Assembly: GCA_902806595.1 (NCBI GenBank)
Contig: CADCXC010000010.1
Span: 1,240,001 to 1,304,000, forward strand
DNA: 64,000 bases
Origin: Pyrenopolyporus hunteri
Taxonomy: Eukaryota > Ascomycota > Sordariomycetes > Xylariales > Hypoxylaceae
Direction of reading: 5' to 3'
Shown piece after piece: positions 10,102 through 20,200 of the stretch (position 1 is the stretch's first letter; every line of letters starts with the position of its first letter). The notes under the pieces are model-generated. The model had not been told where the DNA came from. It worked only from the letters and a program-made list of their open reading frames with translations, and searched no databases. Position numbers and translations under genes: made by a program.

Positions 10102-12174
10102 TCAGTGTGTTCCTAAATCATCTACCGTATCGCCGTTCCTCCCGCCAGCCGGAGTACTTGGCTGAAAACCTAATTTTTGCATGAATTTGAGCGTTGCCTT
10201 ATTCTCAACGCGGCGGACCTCTTCCTCTTCCCTTTCCTTCTCGAGGAACTTGCGTTCCTTTGCAGCGCTTTCGCTCGTATCGAGCTTTGCTTCCTCCGTC
10301 TTCCGGGCTTCCTCGGGATCTAGCAGCTTTTGTTTCTTGCGAGTGAGCGTCTGCATCGCCTCCTTACCCTTCTTCTTCACCTTGACGTATGCCTCTAGCC
10401 CGACCAGGATGGCATAGCTTTTGCTGATGCTTACGTGCGACATGTCTACGCCTTCCTCCTCCAGACTACGTACGAAGGCGCGGAAGTTAGAGGCGGGTGG
10501 ACGGTAGTGACCTGATAGCGGGGATAGACTCGATAAACGGCCGTTCTTAATCTTAATTAGCCCGGCTGCGGATATCCGAGACCCCTGCAGAAATGAACTA
10601 TGTTGAAAGGCGCCGCTGTTCTTGATTCCGACGTATAGGCGGAAAGATGTGTCGGCGACGAATATCCATGTATTCTTTCGAACGGTCTTGCGAAGAAGTT
10701 TGTTCAATATTGTTGCGGCAGAGACGTGTCTGATTTTCTTAACACCCTTCGCATCGTCAAAACTCGGGCTCGCATATTTAGCCGCCATCGCGGCTTCCAG
10801 TCTAGATTCTCGTGAAGACATAAAGGAAGACGATGAGCCCGGGTGGTCGTGTGGCTGTGGGGATGAATCTACCGTCGGTTTTGCTTGTATGTGTGACTCA
10901 ACGTTTGGGGCGAACGCCGGCGTAGGGTCGTCAATCGGCACGACCCCATGGATGCTGTCCTTCCACTTTTCCGTAGTATCGATTCGCACACCATTCTTAG
11001 CCCACACTAGGCGTCCTTCTTGGTCGACTTTCACTAGATAATATTGCCTCTCCTCTCGACTTAGATACCGCACTTGTTCACGGTCTAACCTTTCCCTAGG
11101 ACAAGCCGCCAAGTCGATTTTTCTCCCTTCGCCGTAGTCTAGCCAATAAAAGAAGTTCTCTTTGGTATCAGACCTCTTCCACTCTTCATGATATACCCTC
11201 AAATTGGATCCGTAGCGGTGCTTGAGGTCTACCATCTCTAAAAAGTACTGTAACCCCATCGTTCGAGCGTGCTCTCGTCTCTTCGTCTGCCTTTTTAATC
11301 GCCTCTTCCTCGCTTCCGCCCTTTTCTCGGCGCTCGCACTGTGTAAATCTTCGTCATTAAGCGACGACGAAGACGAAATAATACTTTCGGCGTGGTCGGA
11401 ATCCTCGTCTCCACCGGCGCGCCGCGCTATCGTCGCTGCCTTCATCCAGTTCCTCCTTGCTGCGGACCGACTTCGACTACGGCTTCTCTGGCTATTTTCG
11501 TCCCCGCCCTCGACGCCTAGCAAGCTGTCATGCCGCGCTCGTGGTGTATTGAGGTCGTTCCATTGGGCATCTCTAATCGCATGCGTCCATCTAGTGCTTG
11601 GGTCTAGGCCCAAGCCTTGCATCTCTCTGCGCACACGATATCCGCGATACGTCCGCTGGATTAAAGTCGCCGCCTTCGCCCTGATAGAATCCTCCAGGGG
11701 ACAATCTCTTCGGCTGGGCGTTTTATCCCTCGTACTTGGTCTGGAGTGTGATTTGGAGCGTGAAGACCTGTGCCTAAACAGGGAGTGATGGCGCCCTAGT
11801 TGTTCTCCCTCTTCGGCCGCCTTCGACTGTATGAAATCCTTCTTTGCCTCCATGCTCTTCTGAGAAATGGTCGCGCTCCGACGGCGCAGTTCTCGGTTGC
11901 GCTCCTTGCGTTCCTTCTCACGCTGGTCCTGAAGCTTCACCAGACGTCTAAATTCCTCGGCGGAGGGCGGACGTAGAGAATCTAGATACTCCTGATGGCT
12001 TTGGTGCTGCGTACTAATATCCGGGGAAGTTTTAGAGTCTTTGGACGGGCCCGGCGACGATGGTGGAGTTAGCGGGAGAGACCCCGGCATAGCGGCGGGA
12101 AGCTGCGGGGCTAGCGACTGCGATCGTCTAATAGTAAAAGTAGGCGAAGGCACTGGCGTCGCCTGGTTTGCCAT
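10102..12174 (-). CDS. IQ calmodulin-binding motif protein, conserved fungal hypothetical
   Basis: An intronless 690-residue protein with a clear ATG at 12174. Residues 1-60 are Pro/Ser-rich and disordered. Residues about 73-150 are strongly basic with many RE/RK pairs and an RS-like stretch. An IQ motif follows at about 167-186 (AATLIQRTYRGYRVRREMQ), which suggests calmodulin or myosin-light-chain-like binding. A second folded-looking block at about 300-400 contains YFLEMVDLKHRYG, HEEWKRSD and FFYWLDYGEG, and includes YLVKVDQEGRLVWAK. A further block around 480-590 (ATILNKLLRKTVRKNTWIF) is followed by a charged coiled-coil-like C-terminus. I recognise this layout as a widespread Pezizomycotina protein of unknown function. 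The cellular role is unknown; calcium/calmodulin coupling is inferred only from the IQ motif. Confidence 0.88.
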   Translation of the reverse strand: MANQATPVPSPTFTIRRSQSLAPQLPAAMPGSLPLTPPSSPGPSKDSKTSPDISTQHQSHQEYLDSLRPPSAEEFRRLVKLQDQREKERKERNRELRRRSATISQKSMEAKKDFIQSKAAEEGEQLGRHHSLFRHRSSRSKSHSRPSTRDKTPSRRDCPLEDSIRAKAATLIQRTYRGYRVRREMQGLGLDPSTRWTHAIRDAQWNDLNTPRARHDSLLGVEGGDENSQRSRSRSRSAARRNWMKAATIARRAGGDEDSDHAESIISSSSSLNDEDLHSASAEKRAEARKRRLKRQTKRREHARTMGLQYFLEMVDLKHRYGSNLRVYHEEWKRSDTKENFFYWLDYGEGRKIDLAACPRERLDREQVRYLSREERQYYLVKVDQEGRLVWAKNGVRIDTTEKWKDSIHGVVPIDDPTPAFAPNVESHIQAKPTVDSSPQPHDHPGSSSSFMSSRESRLEAAMAAKYASPSFDDAKGVKKIRHVSAATILNKLLRKTVRKNTWIFVADTSFRLYVGIKNSGAFQHSSFLQGSRISAAGLIKIKNGRLSSLSPLSGHYRPPASNFRAFVRSLEEEGVDMSHVSISKSYAILVGLEAYVKVKKKGKEAMQTLTRKKQKLLDPEEARKTEEAKLDTSESAAKERKFLEKEREEEEVRRVENKATLKFMQKLGFQPSTPAGGRNGDTVDDLGTH

Positions 12175-14068
12175 CTTGCTTAGTTGCCACTTAGATCATC
12201 GGGGTAGGGGTGAAGAGGTCCGCCACCGCTGCAAATGAGAAAAAGGGACTAGAGGAACTTTCGAGTGGTGATAGGATAGGTGTGATGCCATGGGTTAGGT
12301 AGGTATGTGGTAGTTATCGACATAGGAGTCTATGAGTAGCGGAGTACCTGATTAAAGATTAAATCTAGGAGAGTTCATGTTGGACCTTGTCTACCATGAA
12401 ACAACGCGTGTCCTCGAAGGCGTGTATGTGTATCTAATTTTAAGTCATTGTATTTTGAAGCTATGTGCTATGGGACCTTCAGAGTGAATGCGTGTTCTCG
12501 TTGGTAATTATCTTCATAATGACGTAACTGCATGCTGGCCGGTTAAGCGGCATGCTAAGACGTGATAGGCGTGCGTGTATGCTAGACATGGCATTTGTGC
12601 GACATGGCAGTGCTGATGGGCGAATAGGGGAGAATACCAAATGTTGATGTAGGTGGGTGGGATGGTAAGAAAAACGTTTAAATGGTAAGGAAAATGGTCG
12701 ATGGCTATAGCCCAGAGTGCGCATATGCAAATACTTGCCTGTAGAGGGCGGGTATCGGCGGATTGGAGCAGTCCTGCCTCATCGCAAACCGAACTCTGAT
12801 GCAACTTCCGCCTTACAACTGGGTTAGGTAGGTACCTACCTACCTACCTACCTACATGTACTTACACGAGCAAGTATAGGTACGGGTACATAACCATCGG
12901 TACATAATCGGAGTTGTCCGTGACGGTCTGGAGCGTGTAAGTGATATGTTTCCTTCCATAAATCAATCAACTTAAGACAAAGACTCGGATGCAGAGCCAC
13001 ATATCTCCTTCGTGCCCTCGGGTAACTTGGCGCGGTTATCTTAGTATCTTTTATCAAAGACTCGAGTCGACGTACTTGTCCGTAAACTATGCCGAAGATC
13101 CAAAGGCATCCAGGCGCGAAAGGGTTGAAATCCTCTTTAATCGTTGTTTTCTGGCATAAGAGTGAGGGCTTAGACTAAGATATCTGTTATAAGGTGAGCT
13201 TCGATCTTTGGTCTTTATTAACTCGCAACCTAGAAAATCGTGGAAAACGCGTTACGAAAATCCGCTATGTTGCAGCACGATGAAACCTGCCTTCTTCGAC
13301 CTATGATATCAGCCTGTATGCAGTCGTGCTAGGCAATTCGCATTATTCCCGTGTTCGATACCAATGACAACTTGATACCTAATTATAGCTGTTAATTGTC
13401 GATCTTATGCTGTATATACGTACTTCTTATAAGTGGTATTAATGTCTTTAGGGAATTGTCCTCGATAAGCAGAGCATGTAATCTCGAGTTAAAAGAGTAA
13501 AGGACATCCCATTCTTCATATGCATGTGTGGGATATGCTGGTGAGAGTACATGTAGTGCATGCAAGGTTGATAGGAATAGGTAAGATGGAAGATGTCCTG
13601 GGTTATGCACAGTCTGGTAAGACAGTGCCAAGATGCATCATCTAATGTACCACCCACCTAAATTACTATGTGCAGTTCCATTGACATCTTGGTGGATAAT
13701 TTTTTATACTATACCAGGTGCCTGCTGAATAGGAGGCGACCTGTGAACTCTGGGGAGAGCGCGATGGCAAAACTACCAGGTTAAGCACTGGACAATGTCT
13801 CCAGGCAGAAAATGAAACCGTAAGAGAGAGGTACATAGGTACACGCTTGTACGTAGTAGAGCCTACCGCGTGCACCTTGCAACACTAAACAATTGATCAA
13901 TTGATGACAGCAGCGACCGCAGTTCCAAGTCTGACTTGGAGAAAAGGGACGAAAAAAAAAAAAATTCTTTGAAATGTTCTGGGGCGTCAATGCGCATTTG
14001 GTAAATACCATTTCCGCTTTGTCCTGTGCTACCAGCGATCGCTATGTCAATTCCTACAACTCTAACTG
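12175..14068. other. Divergent promoter region
   Basis: About 1.9 kb between the IQ-motif gene (minus) and the SAS4-domain gene (plus). It holds a TAGGTAGGTACC(TACC)n tract at 12824-12855 and an A12 run near 13950. Open frames here are short and unlike proteins. Confidence 0.6.
12824..12855. repeat. TAGGTA/TACCTA palindromic tract
   Basis: TTAGGTAGGTACC followed by repeated TACC units. The two halves are reverse complements, so the tract can fold back on itself. It is one of many such tracts in this window, found outside recognised coding exons. Confidence 0.85.
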
Positions 14069-15956
14069 ATGGCCACCTCTTCGCGACGCCCTGAAGCGCT
14101 CCAGCGCCCACCACAGAGGCACCTCCAGCACCGACGCGCCCACCCGCACCAGCACCAGCACCAGCATCAGCCAGCTAATTCTAATCATAATCATATTAAG
14201 AACGTCAACGTCAACACAATTGCTGCTGCAGGCCTTGACGCTACTAGTGTAGCTGCTAGGCACACTCATGTCATCGCGACACATATCAAGACGCGAAATT
14301 CGCACAACCTCCTCCAACAGACCAGTCCTCCGCGAATGAAGCGCCCTCTCGACCCTATTGCTAATAATTACGATCCCTCAAAGAACAAAAGAGCCCGAAT
14401 CACTGTCGAGATCTTGGCCCGACCCGTCCCTCCTCCTCCCGTTCCCGTTTCCCCCAAGTCTATCACCGTGAAGCCCCAACCCCAAGCTCAATCCGAAGCT
14501 CGTACGAACGAACGGCCTGTCGCGTCAACCCAAGACTCTCCTGCTCAACAACAACACCACCCACCCTCCAAGACGGCGACGGCAGCGGAACCCGTGCTCA
14601 AGAAACACAAGGCAAAAGCCATCAATGGAATTAGACATGAGCTCGACAGGTTGCAGCCAAGTGCAGCCGATACCAATTCGGTGGCAGAGCGGCCCGGTCG
14701 CAAGTTGCGGTCACAGGAGGCGACTCGGTTCAAGAGCGAGTTGTCGGCGTATTTCCCCGATTATGACGAAGTAATCGGTAATGATCCTAAGGAACAACGT
14801 ACGTACAACTACAAATCTAGTGCCACCTACCACGCTTCGCGGTCCTGATGCGTTCGTTTCAATTGCTGACGATGCCGACAATCTAGATATTCTCAACCTT
14901 GATACCCCAATCGTCGTCGTTGATACCAACCCACCCCCTAATACCCATCAATCACGACCCCCTCAGCCCCCTGCACCCCCTCCAGATACGGCGCCACACA
15001 CAGCGCTTAACTCCAGCGAACGACCCCACCACTCTACATATAATACAGTGCGAACGTACGGTGACCATCTGTTCACTGATCTGTACGACTCGCAGCGAAT
15101 CGACTTTGCTTTCATCGAGGCACGGTATACTGGCAAAGATGTCGAGGATCCGCTATCGGATGCCTATTTTGAGCCATCCCACAAGAAAGCCGAAAGGCTG
15201 GAAAAGTCTATTCGTAACACGGAAAAGGGCCGTGCTCAGCACGAGAAGGATCAGATTATCCGATTACTCAATGAGTTGCAAGGCCATGACTGGTTAAGAA
15301 CTATGGGCGTCAGCGGCGTTACCGAAAGCCGCAAAAAGACGTTTGAGCCTGCCCGAGATCACTTCATCAAGGGCTGCGAAGCCATCTTGGAGAAATTCCG
15401 CGTATGGAGCCAGGAAGAGAAAAAGAGGAAGCTCATGAAAGAGCGTGCCTTGGCGGAAGAGGCAGAAGAAAACGAAGAGAAGAATTCCGACGAGAACAAT
15501 GACGGCGATGAGCAGCTAATCCAAATAGAGGCGTCGGACGAAGACGAAGAGATGGGCGGCGTTGAATCAGAAGACGGCGTGCCGGATGATGCTAGCGACG
15601 GCGATCCTCCGGATTACAGTGACGTCGATGCATCTGCGAGGCAACTTCTTAACGAAGCGTTAGCTCGAGCCAAGTACACTGCATCGAGTTCCAAAAGATC
15701 TCGGGGAGAACCCCCGACAAAGTCTCCGGAACCGCACGTAGCAAAAGAGTTCACGTCGTTTTTTGATAAGAAGCACCAGCGCGAGGCCGCCCTCAGTAAA
15801 AGTCGGCGGAGAGGAAGGACCGTTATCGCCTGGGGCCGTCCTATCCCAGATATGGCGGAGGACGACTTCGAGTTGCCCGAGGAATATCGGGACACAGATA
15901 CCCTGAGAGCACATGAGAGGCAGAAGAGACGGGAGAGGCGTCAACGCCCGCATTGA
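14069..15956 (+). CDS. SAS4: SAS4-domain protein (SAS acetyltransferase complex scaffold-like)
   Basis: Two exons, 14069-14798 and 14887-15956, encode 599 residues. The 88 nt intron has donor GTACGT and branch site GCTGAC 14 nt before ATCTAG. Splicing joins DYDEVIGNDPKEQ to HILNLDTPIVVVD, restoring a conserved block. The N-terminal 240 residues are disordered and His/Gln/Pro-rich. The SAS4 domain lies at about 300-425 (YDSQRIDFAFIEARYTGKD, EKGRAQHEKDQIIRLLNEL, GHDWLRTMGVSG, FEPARDHFIKGCEAILEKFR), followed by an acidic stretch and a basic tail. In yeast, Sas4 bridges the Sas2 MYST acetyltransferase in a complex that acetylates H4 K16 and limits silencing. The equivalent role here is inferred from the domain. 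Translation may instead start at a later Met (MKRPLDPIANN, residue about 90). Confidence 0.87.
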
Positions 15957-17219
15957 TTTGGTGTCTAGGTTCGAGGGTCATTGTCTGCATTACACGGAGA
16001 AAGGGTCACATGGCATATGTAGATGTCTATTGCTTGATGATTTAGACATGTGTGCTGATAATAACTTGCGTTAGTACCGTGTTCAACGGCCGCTTTGGCT
16101 TCGTATGTGATGTACATGCTTACTCCGTTAAACATAGTCCCCCGTCGGGATCGGAATTAATTCATGATAGGTGGTGTATAAGCGGCTGTAATGCGATTCA
16201 ACTGATACCCAAGCCCGCGTCGGCGCCCTAGACGTAGGAAGCATTGATGAGATAAGAAGTATTTACTTTCTCGCCGCCTACATCCATGTGTATAGAAGTA
16301 GACTGCTACACTCGGTGATGGTAATGCCGAGGACGGGACGAGGCTAGCAGGATTACTTAATACGCACCTCAGTAGGTGCTTCAAGTTGTCTTGGTTTGTA
16401 CCCAGGCCCACATATGTATGTGCCACCATCTCGGAACTTTGCGTTTTGATATAAGAGGTGAGGTAGCCGAAGTTTAATAGATAGGTACCTACCTACTTAT
16501 CTACCTAGGTATTTCTATCAATAGGACACGTACTTACATACATGTAACCAAGTATAATAACGCCTGATAAATCGATCCCGCTCCACACATTTTCTGCCAG
16601 AATTTTGATTTATTCCGCCCGCATCGGGCTACACAGGCGTAGGTAGGTACCTAGGTAGGCACTTTAGGTAGTTAGGTAGGTACAAAATTTATTCGACGTA
16701 CCTACCTAGGTACCTAGTGTAGGTACCTATGCATGGCTAAGCACGGACCCGGGCCCGTTCTCCAGGCGGCTCGTTCCTACCTTAGTAACCCAATTAATTT
16801 ACGTAGGTCGAGGCGGGAGCTTTTGTGAAACTGCGCGCAAAGCTACGGCTGATCGTCTTTTCTTCAACACTACCACATCCTTTTCCCATTCTGCCTACAT
16901 ACAAGCACCGGCTGTTGGGTAGGGACTTGCCATTCTACACGAGAGTCACCGACGGCAGCTATCCTATATACTCTACGCGCGTCGCAGCCGCGATCATCAG
17001 GCGCGCTGCAATCGCGTGGGAGATTCTAGACTTTCCGCATTTTAAACATCTCTCTTCGACCACGCCGCTTTTTCCATATATCTCAGCATCTCTCGAAATC
17101 TCCCCGCGCAACCTCTCGCCATTCTAGCATCCTTCCTGCGTAACTGCTTCTTACCAAGACGCGACATTTACCCATGAGTACGACTACTTGACAGCACAGC
17201 GGCTTCGCGGACGCCCATC
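15957..17219. other. Intergenic region, TAF2 promoter and leader
   Basis: 1.26 kb between SAS4 and TAF2 with several TAGGTA tracts (16480-16513 and the hairpin cluster 16640-16730). A pyrimidine-rich leader precedes the TAF2 start. No gene was seen. Confidence 0.6.
16640..16730. repeat. TAGGTA/TACCTA inverted-repeat cluster (potential hairpin)
   Basis: Successive GTAGGTAGGTACCTAGGTAGG and TTAGGTAGTTAGGTAGGTAC units are followed, after a 14-nt AT-rich spacer, by the opposite orientation GTACCTACCTAGGTACCTAG. The inner arms pair over about 11-12 bp. This is the densest of the TAGGTA tracts in the window. Confidence 0.8.
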
Positions 17220-20200
17220 ATGCCTGGCATCGTGGAGCCAGAGCCCGCTGCGGCAGGCGATACTCCCCCGGTCGAGCTTCCCTTTGACGATACCCCTCCT
17301 CGTCCCTACGTCGTCTTCAACCAGAACGTCTACATAGACATCGACTTTTCCCGGAAGCGCGTCCACGGCCGATCCGATATCCTGATCGTCCCCACGGTTG
17401 ACGTCTCCGAGGTCTATATCGATGCCCGCCAGTGCGAGATCGACGTAGCACAGATCACAGTTAGCAACTGCGAAGTGGAAGCTTCCTATCACGATCCCTG
17501 CGAAGGGACCCGAACGCCTGGGCATTACCGATGGTCGGCGCCGCAGTGGGGGATTAAGAAGCATCGTATGGGGCCTCTACTTCACCATAAACGCAAGGAA
17601 GTCTCGGCGCTGGATCATGACTTGAAGTGTTGCACACCTCTCAACGGATCCATCAAAGTCAAACTCCCGAGCGTGGACGAGGTGCTACAGAAGAATAAGA
17701 ATTCCCAGAAAGCCGATCAACAAGACATCCTTCTACACCCCGACGGCACGGTGGGCGGCTACAGAATCCGCATTCCCTTCAAGCTGAAAAACGTCTGCGA
17801 TGGCCTCCAGTTCGTTGGTATCGACGAGGCAGATGTCAGATATCCTCATGTCTATACGCGCCACTCTATCGAACCCGGCACAGCCTCTGCCATATTTCCC
17901 TGTATCGATGACCCCGGCTCCCGAAATTCCTGGAGGATCTCCATCACCTGCCCCCGGACCCTCGGCGATGCGTTCCCCAAACCGCCTACGGCACAACAGC
18001 AACGTACGACACTCGACATTTTGAATGGAAGTCGCAAAAGAAAGCACGGCGAGGAGGAACCCAAGCAGGTCGATATTGCCCTCACAGAGGAAGATAGGAT
18101 GCTGGAGATGACGGTCGTCTGCTCGGGGTATTTAACCGGCGAGGTAATTCATAAGGACGACGAGACTAAGAAAACGATGACTTTCGAGGTCGACCGTAAC
18201 AAGGCAGCGAAGCATATTGGCTTTGCCGTTGGCCCTTTTGAACATGTGGATCTATGGTCGGAATTCCGTAGCGAGGAAGACGACACTAAGCTGGGCGCAA
18301 ATGCTGTCAAAGTACACGGATACTGCCTCCCAGGTCGTGCGGAGGAAGTCCGAAACACCTGCTCTACCCTCGTCACAGCTGTTGACTACTTCGTGCTCAC
18401 CTTTGGCCGGTACCCGTTCGAGAGCTACAAGGTCTGCTTCGTCGACGATATGATCGAAGAGACGGTACCTTTATGCGCGTTTTCTCTGTGTAGCACTAGG
18501 CTGCTCTACTCCGCAGATCTCCTCGACACCGAAGTAGAAACCACAAGGACGTTAGTGTATTCGCTAGCAAGCCAGTGGTTCGGAGTCAACATCGTCCCCA
18601 ACACTAAGGCGGACATTTGGCTCGTCGTCGGCATTGCCTGGTTCATAACCGATCATTTCATGAAAATGCTGTGCGGCAACAACGAATTTAGATTCCGGAT
18701 GAAGACTATGGCAGACCGGCTGGTCGAGGTGGACATCAAACGACCATCCCTACAGGATATCGGCGAACACCTATATCTAGGTAGCTTCGAGGTCGACTTT
18801 ATGAACCTTAAGGCACCGTTAGTGCTGTTCATCCTAGACCGACGACTCTCGAAATTATCTAGCTCGACCGGAATCTCTAAGATTATATCGCGAATGGTCA
18901 GCAAAGCCAACACGTCCGGCCAAGCCTCCGATGAGGTCCTAGGTTCAGACGCCTTCCGGAGAGCTTGCGAGAAGGCCGGAAACACAAGGCTAGAATCATT
19001 CTGGAATCAGTGGGTATGCATGTCTGGTTGCCCGAGGTTCGACGTCTTCCAACGTTTTAACAAGAAGAGATTGTGCGTTGAGATGACACTCCGACAAACT
19101 CAGGATATAACCTTCCTTAAAGGCAGGCCCCTCGACAAGGACGACTTCTGGAGAGATGTTAGGGAGGAGAACCACGCCGTTTACGCCGCCGAGCTACAGC
19201 AGTTTTTTACCGGACCGATGACTATTCGAATCCACGAAGCCGACGGCACTCCATACGAACACATAGTGGAGATTCGTCCGGAGGACGTCAAGGCTACAAA
19301 GTTTGAGATACCCTACAACACGAAGTACAAGCGGCTTAAGAGGAACCGCCGGCAACGTGAGAGGGCCATGGCTAGTAACACAAAGGGGAACGACGAGGGG
19401 CATAGAGATCTTTATTATCTGGGAGACGTCATGCAGCACCCGGACGAGATGGAAGAGTGGGATTTCCGTGATTGGGACGAGGAGACCGAGGCGAAAATGG
19501 ACCAGGAGTCCTATGAGTGGATACGAATGGATGCCGACTTCGAGTGGATCTGCGAGATGCGAACCAACCTTCCGGCTTATATGTACGCATCACAGTTACA
19601 ACAAGATAGGGATGTTGTTGCGCAGCAGGATTCCATGCTCTTCCTCCACCGGAGCTTTTCGAAGACGGGGCCTCACCCTCTTGTATCAACCATTCTCACC
19701 CGCACCTTGTTAGATCCCCGGTATTACTATGGAATACGCATCATGGCAGCTGACGAGCTTCCTCGACACGCGGTTAAAGAGCCTGTAAATTGGATAGGGC
19801 TTCGTCATCTCTTGAAGGTCTTCCAACATTTCTTCTGTCACCCTGGCACTTATACTCCCTTGCCGAACGATTTCTCCAATAAACGCCAATACCTAATCCA
19901 GCGAACTATCCCCGAAGCCATAGCTCGCGTACGTGGCGAAGACGGAAGATGTCCTAAAGACGCGCGAAGGTTTATCCTCGAGCAAATCCGTGCCAATGAT
20001 AATTCATCTAATAATTACTCGGATCAGCCGTATATCTGCAGGTTGATCAAGGCTTTAGCTATTTGCCAGATTCCTGACGAGAAGAAAAGCAAACAGCAGA
20101 AAGCCATGTCCTTCTCCTTTGAAGATGCTGATGGCGACGAGGTAATGGCCGAGCCTATTGATTCGGAACCGGACGAGTTTCGCGAATCGGCGCGCGAAGA

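Noticed and set aside
14799..14820. 22 nt intron GTACGT...ATCTAG in SAS4
   Set aside because: Too short for splicing; the 88 nt alternative has a proper branch site and restores a conserved junction.
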